The translations under genes were made by a program, and so were the position numbers. Source: an uncultured Pleomorphomonas sp. (GTDB lineage: Bacteria; Pseudomonadota; Alphaproteobacteria; Rhizobiales; Pleomorphomonadaceae). From it: a stretch of DNA of 64,000 bases. Shown here one piece after another: positions 17,842-26,329 of the stretch. The DNA is taken from NCBI GenBank assembly GCA_937868725.1, contig CALMMQ010000064.1, forward strand, positions 43,264 through 107,263, written 5' to 3'. The first letter of the stretch is position 1. Each line of letters begins with the position of its first letter. Below the pieces are notes generated by a model. It was not told the origin of the DNA. It ran no database searches and saw only the letters and a list, made by a program, of their open reading frames with translations.

Positions 17842-18453
17842 ATGTTTTCAGGAATCGTCGAAACGGCCGCCCCGGTGCGCGCCGCTACATGGACGGGTGG
17901 TTCGCTCGTCGCCCACATCGACACCGGCTTTACCGATCTGACGCTTGGCGAGAGCATCGCCGTCAACGGCGTCTGCCTGACGGTGACGGCCTTCGACGCC
18001 GCCGGCACCGCCAGCTTCTTTCTGAGCCCGGAAACCATCGCCCGCTCCAACCTCGGTCGGCTGGGGGATGGCCGCGTCGTCAACCTCGAACGCTCGGTCC
18101 GGCTGGACACGCGGCTGTGCGGCCACATGGTCCAGGGCCACGTCGACGGCAAGGGCCGGCTGGTGGCCGTTGAACCCGACAGCGACGCGCGCCGCATCGC
18201 CGTCGACATCCCGGCCGAACTCGGCCGCTACTGCGTTGAAAAAGGTTCGATCGCCCTCGACGGCATCAGTCTGACCATCAACGGCCTCGCGCCGGCCGGT
18301 GACGATCGCCTGCGCGTCGCCGTCACCATCATCCCCCACACCTGGGACAACACCAACCTTCGGGACATCAGCATCGGCGACGAAATCAACGTCGAAGTCG
18401 ACGTCTTTGCCAAGTATGTGGAGAAGCTATGTCTGCCGTATCTGACGCGCTGA
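17842..18453 (+). CDS. ribE: Riboflavin synthase alpha subunit
   Basis: 203 residues built from two similar lumazine-binding barrels: MFSGIVETAAPV at the N-terminus, GESIAVNGVCLTV in the first repeat, then MVQGHVDGKG and KGSIALDGISLTI in the second. It dismutates two 6,7-dimethyl-8-ribityllumazine molecules to riboflavin. It lies 15 bp after ribD. Its 3' end overlaps the start of ribBA by 25 bp, which suggests translational coupling. Confidence 0.96.
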   Translation: MFSGIVETAAPVRAATWTGGSLVAHIDTGFTDLTLGESIAVNGVCLTVTAFDAAGTASFFLSPETIARSNLGRLGDGRVVNLERSVRLDTRLCGHMVQGHVDGKGRLVAVEPDSDARRIAVDIPAELGRYCVEKGSIALDGISLTINGLAPAGDDRLRVAVTIIPHTWDNTNLRDISIGDEINVEVDVFAKYVEKLCLPYLTR

Positions 18454-19631
18454 GCCGGCTAAGTGCCGGCGGCATGGTGCTGCTCGTCGACGACGAGGAC
18501 CGCGAAAACGAGGGCGATCTGGTGGCTGCCGCCAGCCTCGTCACGCCGGATACCATCGCCTTCATGGCCCGCAAGGCCTGCGGCCTCATCTGCCTGGCCC
18601 TTGATGGCACCCAGGTCGATCGCCTGGGCCTGGCGCCAATGGTGGCCAGGAACCTCGCCCGCCGCTCCACCGCCTTCACCGTCTCCATCGAGGCGCGCGA
18701 AGGCATCACCACCGGCATCTCGGCCTTCGACCGGGCCCACACCATCCGGGTTGCCGCCGACCCGGAGGTCAGGCCCGGCGCCATCGTCTCGCCCGGCCAC
18801 GTCTTCCCGCTGCGGGCCGCGCCCGGCGGCGTGCTGGAACGCAACGGCCACACCGAAGGCGCCGTCGATCTCTGCCGTCTCGCCGGCCTGACGCCGGCGG
18901 CGGTGATCTGCGAGGTGATGGGTGAGGACGGCCACATGGCCCGCCGGCCGGAGCTCGAACGCTTCGCCGCCGCCCATGCCATCCCCGTGCTGACCATCGC
19001 CGAGCTGATCGAGCACCGCCACGCTACCGAGACGCTGGTCGAGGAAGTGGCGCGCACCGTGCTGCCGTCGGTCCACGCCGACGACACGCTCGAGCTCGTC
19101 GCCTTCCGCAGCCGCGTCGACGGCAGCGAACATCTCGCCCTCGTCAAGGCGCCGTTCGGGCCGGAGCCGCTGCTGCGGCTGCACTCGGAGTGTCTGACCG
19201 GCGACGCCCTCGGCTCGCTGCGCTGCGATTGCGGCCCGCAGCTGCAGGCGGCCATCCGCCTGATCTCGCAGAGCGAAGACGGCGGCGCCGTCATCTACCT
19301 GCGTGGCCAGGAAGGGCGCGGCATCGGCCTGGCCAACAAGGTGCGTGCCTACGCGCTGCAGGACACCGGCCTCGACACGGTCGATGCCAACACCGGCCTC
19401 GGTCTGCCGGCCGACGGCCGTCACTACGGCGTCGCCGCCCAGATCGCCAAGGCGCTCGGGCTCGACGCCGTGCGCCTTCTCACCAACAACCCCGACAAGG
19501 TCGCCGCCCTCGAGCGCTACGGCGTCCGGGTAACGGCGCGGCAATCGCTGTCGATCCCGCCCAACGCCTTCAACCGCCGCTACCTCGCCACCAAGGGCGA
19601 GCGCTTCGGCCACATCTTCGCCTGCCAGTGA
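18429..19631 (+). CDS. ribBA: RibBA: DHBP synthase / GTP cyclohydrolase II
   Basis: 400 residues. The N-terminal 3,4-dihydroxy-2-butanone-4-phosphate synthase domain (~1-200) has DDEDRENEGDLV and RNGHTEGAVDLC. The C-terminal GTP cyclohydrolase II-type domain (~205-400) has the zinc cysteines CLTGDALGSLRCDCG and GQEGRGIGL. It makes both precursors of the lumazine. Unlike many alphaproteobacterial RibBA proteins, in which the cyclohydrolase half is degenerate, the three zinc cysteines and the RGIGL motif are intact. GGAG lies 6 nt before the ATG, inside the end of ribE. Confidence 0.95.
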   Translation: MSAVSDALSRLSAGGMVLLVDDEDRENEGDLVAAASLVTPDTIAFMARKACGLICLALDGTQVDRLGLAPMVARNLARRSTAFTVSIEAREGITTGISAFDRAHTIRVAADPEVRPGAIVSPGHVFPLRAAPGGVLERNGHTEGAVDLCRLAGLTPAAVICEVMGEDGHMARRPELERFAAAHAIPVLTIAELIEHRHATETLVEEVARTVLPSVHADDTLELVAFRSRVDGSEHLALVKAPFGPEPLLRLHSECLTGDALGSLRCDCGPQLQAAIRLISQSEDGGAVIYLRGQEGRGIGLANKVRAYALQDTGLDTVDANTGLGLPADGRHYGVAAQIAKALGLDAVRLLTNNPDKVAALERYGVRVTARQSLSIPPNAFNRRYLATKGERFGHIFACQ

Positions 19632-19639
19632 GACCAGCC

Positions 19640-20107
19640 ATGATCGAATCCGACCACTCCCGCACGCCGCCGCGCCTGGCGGTCGTCATCAGCCACTTCA
19701 ACAGCGAGGTCACCTCGGGCCTCATCGCCGGCACCCGGGCCGAACTTGCCGAACGCGGCGTGCCGCTGGCCGACAGCGCCGTCTACGACGCCCCCGGCGC
19801 CTTCGAAATCCCGCTGATCGCCCAGAGCCTGGCCGAAAGCGGCCGCTACGACGGTGTCGTCTGCCTCGGCTGCGTCATCAAGGGCGACACCGCTCATTTC
19901 GAGTTCATCAGCCTCGGCGCCACCATCGGCCTGATGAATGCCACGCTCAAGACCGGGGTGCCCGTCACCTTCGGCATCCTCACCACCTATGACGATGCCC
20001 AAGCCGCCGCGCGCAGCCGCGACGACGGCCACAACAAGGGGCGCGAGGCCGCCGCCGCCTGCCTGCAAGCCCTGACGACACTCGCCCGCATCCGGGCTGG
20101 CGCCTGA
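19640..20107 (+). CDS. ribH: 6,7-dimethyl-8-ribityllumazine synthase
   Basis: 155 residues with the lumazine synthase motifs SHFNSEVTSGL, APGAFEIPLIAQ and GCVIKGDTAHFEFI; His in TAHFEF is the catalytic base. It condenses the pyrimidine and dihydroxybutanone phosphate to the direct precursor of riboflavin. It is the last gene of the rib operon, 8 bp after ribBA. The start ATG at 19640 was chosen because it follows the ribBA stop closely and fits the family N-terminus. Confidence 0.95.
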   Translation: MIESDHSRTPPRLAVVISHFNSEVTSGLIAGTRAELAERGVPLADSAVYDAPGAFEIPLIAQSLAESGRYDGVVCLGCVIKGDTAHFEFISLGATIGLMNATLKTGVPVTFGILTTYDDAQAAARSRDDGHNKGREAAAACLQALTTLARIRAGA

Positions 20108-20200
20108 CCTGGCCGCCGTCCCGGCTTACGCCGGGGCGGCAACGGCCGATCACGTTGTGCCGGCCGGGCACGTTTTGGCGTTTGCCCGGACCGCTGCCTC

Positions 20201-20311
20201 CGCTTTCCGACCAGACTGGATAGTCAGGTCGATAAGAAATCGCGCCAGAGCCGAAGGTTTGAGCAGCCGCTTGTCGATCAGCTTGTTGCCACCTGTTCGG
20301 CGGATGCTCTA
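20201..20311. repeat. Dispersed two-hairpin element, copy B
   Basis: About 110 bp matching copies A (2981-3096) and C (33189-33305). Shared blocks include AGTCAGGTCGATAAGAA and GAGCAGCCGCTTGTCGATCA. It lies after ribH and before the antiporter gene, and may end the rib operon. The right hairpin is more degenerate here (AGCTTGTTGCCACCTGTT), so this copy looks older. Confidence 0.78.
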
Positions 20312-20385
20312 GATGTGAGCTTTCAACGGTTTGTCACTGGTCCGCTTGGCGTCATCGGCTGTGACGCCGATAGCGGGACTGTGAC

Positions 20386-21816
20386 ATGCCATCCTTGCCG
20401 ACCTTCGTCCTCGCTGCCGCGCTGCTGACCGGCAGCCTCTCGACCGAAGCCCGCGCCGCCAGCCTCGACGGAGCCACGCTCGGCCTGCCTTGGGCGATGC
20501 CCTTCGTCGGCATGCTGCTGTCGATCGCCCTCGGACCGCTGCTGACGCCGTCGTTCTGGCATCACCACTATGGCAAGGTGGCCGCCGCCTGGGCGCTGGC
20601 TTTCGCCCTGCCGCTCGCCCTGTGCCACGGTGGCGACCTGACGCTCCGCGAACTCGCCCACATGGCGGTCGGCGACTATATCCCGTTCGTGGTGCTGCTC
20701 GCCGCCCTCTTCACCATCTCCGGCGGCATTCTCGTCACCGGCAACCTGCATGGCCGGCCGAGCACCAACCTGCTGCTGCTGGCCATCGGCACACTGCTCG
20801 CTTCGCTGATCGGCACCACCGGCGCCTCGATGGTGATGATCCGGCCGCTGATCCGCGCCAACGACGGCCGCCGTCACAACGTCCACGTCATCGTCTTCTT
20901 CATCTTCCTGGTGTCCAACATCGGCGGTTCGTTGACCCCGCTCGGCGATCCGCCGCTGTTTCTCGGCTATCTGCGCGGTGTCGACTTCTTCTGGACGCTG
21001 CGCCACGTCGCCGAGGAAACCGCCTTCGCCGCCGCGCTGCTGCTCGCCCTGTTCTACGCCATCGACCGTCACCTCTACCGCCGCGACGCCGACTTCCGCG
21101 GCCGCTTCGATCCGACGCCCGACACCGGCCGCGTCGGTCTCGTCGGCAAGGTCAATCTCGCGTTGTTGCTGCTGGTGGTCGGCGCCGTGCTCGCCTCCGG
21201 CTGGCTGGCCGGCAGCGCCGGTCCGGCCCTGCCGCTCGGCGGCGGCGTCGAGATCGAGCTACCCAACCTCGGCCGCGACCTGGTGCTGATCGCCGCCACC
21301 CTCGCTTCGCTCAAGCTGACACCGGCCGGCGTCCGGCAGCGCAACGGCTTTGCCTGGGCGCCGATCGTCGAGGTCGCCAAGCTGTTCGCCGGCATCTTCG
21401 TCACCATCATTCCGGTGATCGCCATGCTGAAAGCGGCCGGCAACGGCGCCTTTGCCCCGCTCGTCCACCTCGTCGCCGCCGCCGACGGCACGCCGGTCAA
21501 CGTCATGTACTTCTGGGCCACCGGCCTCTTGTCGTCGTTCCTCGACAACGCCCCGACCTATCTCGTCTTCTTCAATCTGGCCGGTGGCGACCCCGCCCGG
21601 CTGATGGGCGAACTCGCCGCCACGCTGACCGCCATCTCGGCCGGCGCCGTGTTCATGGGCGCCAACAGCTACATCGGCAACGCCCCCAACTTCATGGTCA
21701 AGTCGATCGCCGAGAGCGCCGGCATCCGCATGCCATCGTTCTTCGGTTACATGGCCTGGTCGATCGGCATCCTGGTGCCGCTGTTCCTCACGATGTCGCT
21801 CGTCTTCTTCCGCTGA
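20386..21816 (+). CDS. NhaD-like sodium:proton antiporter
   Basis: The 476-residue polytopic membrane protein belongs to the ion-transporter superfamily (NhaD/ArsB/CitM-like). Motifs include LIGTTGASMVMIRPLI and SNIGGSLTPLGDPPLFLGYL, and in the second half SSFLDNAPTYLVFF and GANSYIGNAPNF, the inverted-repeat signatures of NhaD proteins. The N-terminus looks like a signal peptide ending EARA. It probably exchanges Na+ for H+; arsenite or dicarboxylate transport is less likely given the motifs. It is a single gene, convergent with the glycerate kinase gene with only 9 bp between. Confidence 0.85.
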   Translation: MPSLPTFVLAAALLTGSLSTEARAASLDGATLGLPWAMPFVGMLLSIALGPLLTPSFWHHHYGKVAAAWALAFALPLALCHGGDLTLRELAHMAVGDYIPFVVLLAALFTISGGILVTGNLHGRPSTNLLLLAIGTLLASLIGTTGASMVMIRPLIRANDGRRHNVHVIVFFIFLVSNIGGSLTPLGDPPLFLGYLRGVDFFWTLRHVAEETAFAAALLLALFYAIDRHLYRRDADFRGRFDPTPDTGRVGLVGKVNLALLLLVVGAVLASGWLAGSAGPALPLGGGVEIELPNLGRDLVLIAATLASLKLTPAGVRQRNGFAWAPIVEVAKLFAGIFVTIIPVIAMLKAAGNGAFAPLVHLVAAADGTPVNVMYFWATGLLSSFLDNAPTYLVFFNLAGGDPARLMGELAATLTAISAGAVFMGANSYIGNAPNFMVKSIAESAGIRMPSFFGYMAWSIGILVPLFLTMSLVFFR

Positions 21817-21825
21817 AACGGCCGA

Positions 21826-23094
21826 TCAGTCGCCAATGTAGATGGCGCGGAAATCGTTGACGTTGGTCATGGTCGGACCGGTGATCACGGCGGCGCCCAG
21901 CGCCTCGAAGAAGCCGTGGCCGTCGTTGTCGGCGAGGCTGTCGACCGGCCGGACACCCTTGGCCATGGCGCGGGCGATGATGTCCGGCCCGATGACGGCA
22001 CCGGCGATCTCTTCCATGCCGTCGACGCCGTCGGTATCGCCGGCCAGTGCGTGAATGCGCGGATGCCCAGCGAGCGCCACGGCGAGGGCCAGCAGAAACT
22101 CGACGTTGCGGCCGCCCCGGCCGGAGCCGCGCACCGTCACCGTCGTCTCGCCGCTCGACAGCAGCACGCACGGCGGCTTGACCGGCTGGCCGCGCTCAGC
22201 CACCTGCCGGGCGATGCCGGCCATCACCTTGGCGACATCGCGCGCCTCGCCCTCGATGGCGTCGCCAAGAATATGCGCGTCGATGCCGGCGGCACGGGCC
22301 GTCGCCGCCGCCGCTTCCAGCGCCATCTGCGGCGTAACGATCATGCGCGTGTCGATGCCGGCCAGGCGCCGGTCGTCCGGCTTGACCGACTCGCCACGGC
22401 CGCTCTCCAGCGCCGCCCGCACCGCCGGCGACACGTCGATACCGTAGCGGCGCAGAATGTCGAGCGCGTCGGCGCAGGTGGTGGGATCGCCAACCGTCGG
22501 GCCGGAGGCAATGACCGTCGGATCATCGCCGGGCACGTCCGACATCAGCAGCGACACGACGCGGGCCGGATGGCAGGCGGCGGCGAGCCGGCCGCCCTTG
22601 ATCGCCGACAGGTGGCGGCGCACGGTGTTCATTTCGGTGATGGTGGCGCCAGACGCCAGCAGTGCCCGGTTGACCGCCTGCTTGTCGGCCAGCGTCAGAC
22701 CGTCGAGCGGCAGCGCCGTCAGCGCCGAACCGCCGCCGGAGATCAGGGCGATGACCAGATCGTCGGCCGTCAGACCGCTGACGAGATCGAGCATCCGCCG
22801 CGCCGCCGCCGCGCCGGCGGCGTCCGGCACCGGATGGGCGGCCTCGACGATCTCGATGCGCTGGCACGGCACGGCATAGCCGTAGCGCGTCACCACCAGC
22901 CCCTCGATCGGCCAGGCGACGTGCTGCTCCAGCACCGCGGCCATGGCCGCCGAGGCCTTGCCGGCGCCGATGACGATGGTGCGGCCGCGCGGCGCGACCG
23001 GCAGGCAGGGCGGCAGGCACACCGACGGTAGCGCTGCAGCGATGGCTGCGTCGAACATGCGGCGCAACAGGGCTTCGACGTCGAGGCTCATCAT
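21826..23094 (-). CDS. Glycerate 2-kinase (MOFRL family)
   Basis: The 422-residue cytoplasmic kinase phosphorylates D-glycerate to 2-phosphoglycerate. It has the N-terminal domain motif VIGAGKASAAMA and ALISGGGSALTALP, and the C-terminal MOFRL domain with SSGETTVTVRG, GGRNVEFLL and DTDGVDG, as in TtuD/GckA proteins. ATG at 23094 has GGGAG 6 nt upstream. It is last in the minus-strand series apnO, MFS, transketolase, reductase, kinase, and would take glycerate formed by the reductase into glycolysis. A gap of 285 bp separates it from the reductase gene. Confidence 0.92.
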   Translation of the reverse strand: MMSLDVEALLRRMFDAAIAAALPSVCLPPCLPVAPRGRTIVIGAGKASAAMAAVLEQHVAWPIEGLVVTRYGYAVPCQRIEIVEAAHPVPDAAGAAAARRMLDLVSGLTADDLVIALISGGGSALTALPLDGLTLADKQAVNRALLASGATITEMNTVRRHLSAIKGGRLAAACHPARVVSLLMSDVPGDDPTVIASGPTVGDPTTCADALDILRRYGIDVSPAVRAALESGRGESVKPDDRRLAGIDTRMIVTPQMALEAAAATARAAGIDAHILGDAIEGEARDVAKVMAGIARQVAERGQPVKPPCVLLSSGETTVTVRGSGRGGRNVEFLLALAVALAGHPRIHALAGDTDGVDGMEEIAGAVIGPDIIARAMAKGVRPVDSLADNDGHGFFEALGAAVITGPTMTNVNDFRAIYIGD

Positions 23095-23279
23095 GTCAAC
23101 TCCCGGAAGGAAAACGGCACGCCCGGCGGCTTGGCGCTCGGGCGCGCCAGTGGCCGGACCGTCCCCTTGACGAGGAGAACCGGGCCGGCGGGCGGGCGTC
23201 ATGTCGAGCACCCGCTCAGTCTATCGATCGTCTGGCCGTGGCGGCAAGCGACTGCCGGCGTCGACGATGGCAAGGCAAG

Positions 23280-23322
23280 CCTCGCGAGGGATTCGGGGAG
23301 AAGGCCGCGTTCCCTCGCGAGG
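23280..23322. promoter_or_regulatory. Twin CCTCGCGAGG palindromes upstream of the glycerate kinase gene
   Basis: Two identical perfect 10-bp palindromes lie at 23280-23289 and 23313-23322, 33 bp apart or about three helical turns on the same DNA face. They are 185-230 bp before the kinase start. They could be operators for a dimeric regulator, or chance in G+C-rich DNA. Confidence 0.3.
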
Positions 23323-23379
23323 AGCTGTCGCGCGGCAGCGGCCGCCGTGCGACATCTTGTTCCAGGCTTCGTCGGCCGC

Positions 23380-24345
23380 TCAGAAGGCGCCCTCGACCAG
23401 ATTGGTCGGGTGGCCGGCGACGAAGTTGTCGATGTTGTCGATCAGCTGGTCGGCCAGCGTCTGTTGCGCTTCGTCACTGGCCCAGGCGACGTGCGGCGTG
23501 ACGATGACGTTGCGGCGACGGGCGATGCGCATCAGCGGCCCGTCGGCCGGCGGCGGCTCGGGCGTGGTGACGTCGAAGCCGGCACCGGCGATCAGCCCTT
23601 CTTCCAGCGCCTGTTCGAGCGCCGTCTCGTCGACGAGGCCGCCGCGCGCCGTGTTGATCAGCAGCGGCTGGCGCCGCATGCGGCGGAACTCCGGCATGGC
23701 GATCATGTTGGCCGTCGCCGGCGTCAGCGGACAATGAATGGTGATGATGTCCGACGTCTCCAGCACCTCTTCCCACGGCGTATAGAGCGGGCCGAGGCCG
23801 GTGCTGCCCTTGTGGGCGGCGAAGGCCGTCTTCATGCCGAACACCTTGGCGATCTCGGCGACGCGCTGGCCGAGGAAACCTTCGCCGATGATGCCGAGGC
23901 GGGCGCCGCCAAGGTCGTTGATCGGATGGTTGAAGAAGCAGAACTGACCCGACTTCTGCCATTCGCCGGCCAGCACGTCCTCGCGGAACGGCACGATCGA
24001 CCGACGCAGCGCCAGGATCAGCGCGAAGGTGTGCTCGGGCACCGTCATGCCCGAATAGCCGCGGATGTTGCTGACGGCGATGCCGTGCTGCTGGCAATAG
24101 GTCTTGTCGACGCAGTCGGTGCCGGTGGCGGCGACGGCAATCAGCTTGAGAGCGGGCAGATGGGCCAGCAACTCGGCGGTGAGGCGCACCTTGTTGATGA
24201 TGGCGATCTCGGCGCCGGCGAGGCGTTCGAGCACCTGATCGGGCCGCGTCGTCGGATAGGCCGTCAGTTCGTGGGGGAAATTCGGCTTCTTGAGCACGAT
24301 CCGCGGCGCGATGGTGTCGCGGTCGAGGAATACGATTTTGCGCAT
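23380..24345 (-). CDS. D-isomer-specific 2-hydroxyacid dehydrogenase, hydroxypyruvate reductase-like
   Basis: 321 residues. The NAD-binding motif GIIGEGFLG is at ~152-159, and the catalytic triad of the family is present: Arg234 (NTARGGLVDE), Glu263 (TPEPP) and His285 (TPHVAWAS). The overall pattern fits glycerate/hydroxypyruvate dehydrogenases. The likely reaction here is hydroxypyruvate to D-glycerate, because the next gene is glycerate 2-kinase and the preceding genes encode a transketolase that could release hydroxypyruvate. Start ATG at 24345 matches the family N-terminus. Other 2-ketoacids remain possible substrates. Confidence 0.88.
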   Translation of the reverse strand: MRKIVFLDRDTIAPRIVLKKPNFPHELTAYPTTRPDQVLERLAGAEIAIINKVRLTAELLAHLPALKLIAVAATGTDCVDKTYCQQHGIAVSNIRGYSGMTVPEHTFALILALRRSIVPFREDVLAGEWQKSGQFCFFNHPINDLGGARLGIIGEGFLGQRVAEIAKVFGMKTAFAAHKGSTGLGPLYTPWEEVLETSDIITIHCPLTPATANMIAMPEFRRMRRQPLLINTARGGLVDETALEQALEEGLIAGAGFDVTTPEPPPADGPLMRIARRRNVIVTPHVAWASDEAQQTLADQLIDNIDNFVAGHPTNLVEGAF

Positions 24346-24411
24346 CGGCGGTCTCCAGACAGGCGCAGACATCTGACCCGCGTCGGCCGCAGGTCGGTAA
24401 GGAAGGCGGAG

Positions 24412-24435
24412 CGGGGCGGCCAACCGGCCACCCCG
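24412..24435 (-). terminator. Intercistronic hairpin after the transketolase C-terminal subunit
   Basis: CGGGGCGGCC and GGCCACCCCG form a stem with one internal mismatch, 27 bp after the stop codon of the transketolase subunit and 67 bp before the reductase start. There is no U-tract; it may partly uncouple expression of the genes on either side. Confidence 0.4.
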
Positions 24436-24461
24436 TCGATATCGGAGCAGTCGCCTGGCCC

Positions 24462-25421
24462 TCAGGCCGAGCGGCCGGCGACCAGCCGCCTGACGGTGGC
24501 GGCGATGTTGTCGGCCGACATGCCGAAGTGGTCAAGCAGCGCGTTGCCCTCGCCGGACACGCCGAACTCGTCCTGCAGGCCGAGCCGGACCAGCTTCTTG
24601 CCGAGACCGTTCTCGGCCATCACCTCGGCGACGGCGCTGCCAAGACCGCCGATGATGTTGTGATCCTCGACCGTGACCACGGCACCGCAGGCGGCGATCA
24701 GCGCCGCCACGCCGGCGCTGTCGAGCGGCTTCAGCGTGTGCAGATCGACGACAGTGATGCCGATGCCGTCCTTGGCCAGCGCCTCGGCCGCTGCCAGCAC
24801 GTTGCGCAGCACCGGACCGGCGGCGAACACCACGGCAGCGGTGCCCTTGTCGGCCGCCACGTGCACCTTGTCGAAGACGAACGGTTCGTCGTCGGCAAAC
24901 AGCACCGGCTCGCGACCGCAGCCGACGCGGATGTAGCCCGGACCGGGCCGCTCGAGCAGAGCCAGCGTCGCCTTGCGGGTCTGGCCGGGATCGGCCGGCA
25001 CGACGATGTCCATGCCGGGGACGGCCCTGAGGATGGCCAGATCCTCGATCGACTGATGGGTGACGCCCTCGCGCTCGCCGCCGTGGACGCCGCCGTTGAG
25101 GCCGATCATCTTGACGCCGAGGTGGGTGTAGCCGGTGTAGTTGCGCACCTGCTCGCAGGCCCGCATGGTGATGAAGTTGGCGTAGGTCATGACGAACGGC
25201 TTGTAGCCGCAGCTGGCGAGACCGGCGGCGAAGGCCACCGCCGTCTGCTCGGCGATGCCGACTTCGAACAGCCGTTCGGGAATGGTGGCGGCGATCTTGG
25301 TGGCCCGGGCCGCCTTGACGGAATCGGCGCTGACGAACACCACCTTCGGGTCCTTGAGCGCGGCCTCGAGGATGGCGTCGGCCGCCGCCTCGCGGGTGCT
25401 GGCGATAGAATTGGTGCTCAT
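24462..25421 (-). CDS. Transketolase, C-terminal (pyrimidine-binding) subunit
   Basis: 319 residues covering the PYR and C-terminal domains of transketolase. The catalytic glutamate that activates the TPP N1' is in FEVGIAEQTAVAFAAGLA (Glu58), and the domain continues with GGVHGGEREGVTHQSIED. It works with the N-terminal subunit encoded upstream; the two overlap by 4 bp (ATGA), ensuring equal synthesis. Split transketolases include the apulose-4-phosphate transketolase AptA/AptB of apiose catabolism. With apnO and apnL homologues nearby, an apiose-derived ketose acid is the favoured donor (inference). Confidence 0.92.
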   Translation of the reverse strand: MSTNSIASTREAAADAILEAALKDPKVVFVSADSVKAARATKIAATIPERLFEVGIAEQTAVAFAAGLASCGYKPFVMTYANFITMRACEQVRNYTGYTHLGVKMIGLNGGVHGGEREGVTHQSIEDLAILRAVPGMDIVVPADPGQTRKATLALLERPGPGYIRVGCGREPVLFADDEPFVFDKVHVAADKGTAAVVFAAGPVLRNVLAAAEALAKDGIGITVVDLHTLKPLDSAGVAALIAACGAVVTVEDHNIIGGLGSAVAEVMAENGLGKKLVRLGLQDEFGVSGEGNALLDHFGMSADNIAATVRRLVAGRSA

Positions 25422-26260
25422 GCTTCCTCCAGGGCCTTGATGGCCTCGGCCAGTTGTTCCTTGGTGGGAACGCCCTTGTGCCAGGCGTTGTTGTTTTCCA
25501 TGAACGGCACGCCCTTGCCCTTGATGGTATGGGCGACGATCAGCGTCGGCCGCTTGGTTTCGGCCTTGGCGGCGGCGATCGACGACAGGATGTCGCCGTA
25601 GTCGTGGCCGTCGATGTCGATGGTGTTCCAGCCGAAGGCGCGGAACTTGTCGGCCACCGCCACCTTGTCGATGCCGGAGACCTCCGCCGTCGTACCGCCC
25701 GACTGGAAGCCGTTGAGGTCGAGGAAGGCGGTGAGATTGGCCAGGCCGAGGTTGGGGGCGACCTGGGCGCCTTCCCAGATGATGCCTTCGTTGATCTCGC
25801 CGTCGCCGAGGATGACGTAGACGCGGAAGTTCTTGCCCGACAGGCGCGAGGCCGCCGCCATGCCGGCACCGACCGACAGACCGTGACCGAGCGTGCCGGT
25901 GGTCATGTCGACGCCGGGGATCTTGTCCATCACCGGGTGGCCCTGCAGGATCGAGCCGAGCGAGCGGAACGACGGCAGCAGGTCCTCGGAGAAGTAGCCG
26001 CGCTTGGCCAGCGCCGCGTACAGCACCGAACAGGCATGCCCCTTGGACAGCAGCAGCCGGTCGCGGTCCTCCCACTTGGGATTCTTCGGGTCGAGACGCA
26101 TTTCGTCGAAATAGAGGACGGTGATCAGGTCGGCGATCGACAGGGCCGGGCCGGGATGGCCATCGCCGGCCAGATGGACCAGGGTGAGAGTGCTCTTGCG
26201 CAGTTCGGCGGCGATGCGCTTGAGGTAAGCGACATTGCCCTTGGGATCATGGCTGTTCAT
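25418..26260 (-). CDS. Transketolase, N-terminal (TPP-binding) subunit
   Basis: 280 residues with the TPP/Mg motif GDGEINEG (152-159) ending at Asn183 in LDLNGF, plus the substrate-binding histidines in GDGHPGPALS and SKGHACSVLY and the GTLGHGLSVGAG segment. It binds the pyrophosphate end of TPP and forms the active site with the C-terminal subunit. It starts after a strong intercistronic hairpin, 69 bp downstream of the MFS gene, with its own ribosome site. Housekeeping transketolase is a single ~660-residue chain, so this split form is probably pathway-specific. Confidence 0.92.
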   Translation of the reverse strand: MNSHDPKGNVAYLKRIAAELRKSTLTLVHLAGDGHPGPALSIADLITVLYFDEMRLDPKNPKWEDRDRLLLSKGHACSVLYAALAKRGYFSEDLLPSFRSLGSILQGHPVMDKIPGVDMTTGTLGHGLSVGAGMAAASRLSGKNFRVYVILGDGEINEGIIWEGAQVAPNLGLANLTAFLDLNGFQSGGTTAEVSGIDKVAVADKFRAFGWNTIDIDGHDYGDILSSIAAAKAETKRPTLIVAHTIKGKGVPFMENNNAWHKGVPTKEQLAEAIKALEEA

Positions 26261-26278
26261 GAAATTTCTCCGGAGGGA

Positions 26279-26307
26279 GGCTCCGGCTCGGGAGGCGAGC
26301 CGGAGCC
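26279..26307 (-). terminator. Intercistronic hairpin between MFS and transketolase genes
   Basis: Perfect 11-bp stem GGCTCCGGCTC/GAGCCGGAGCC with a 7-nt loop, 22 bp after the MFS stop. There is no T-run on the minus strand, so it is more likely an mRNA-stabilising or attenuating structure than a full stop. Confidence 0.5.
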
Positions 26308-26329
26308 GTGCGGTGTCAGGCGAGCCGGC

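Noticed and set aside
20386..21816. Arsenite pump (ArsB) interpretation
   Set aside because: Belongs to the same superfamily, but the paired TTGAS/NIGGSLTPLGDPP and FLDNAPTY motifs fit NhaD-like antiporters, and no other ars genes are present.
24462..26075. 537-codon frame joining an upstream segment to the transketolase C-terminal subunit
   Set aside because: The upstream part is an out-of-frame reading of the N-terminal subunit. The real start is ATG at 25421, overlapping the previous stop.
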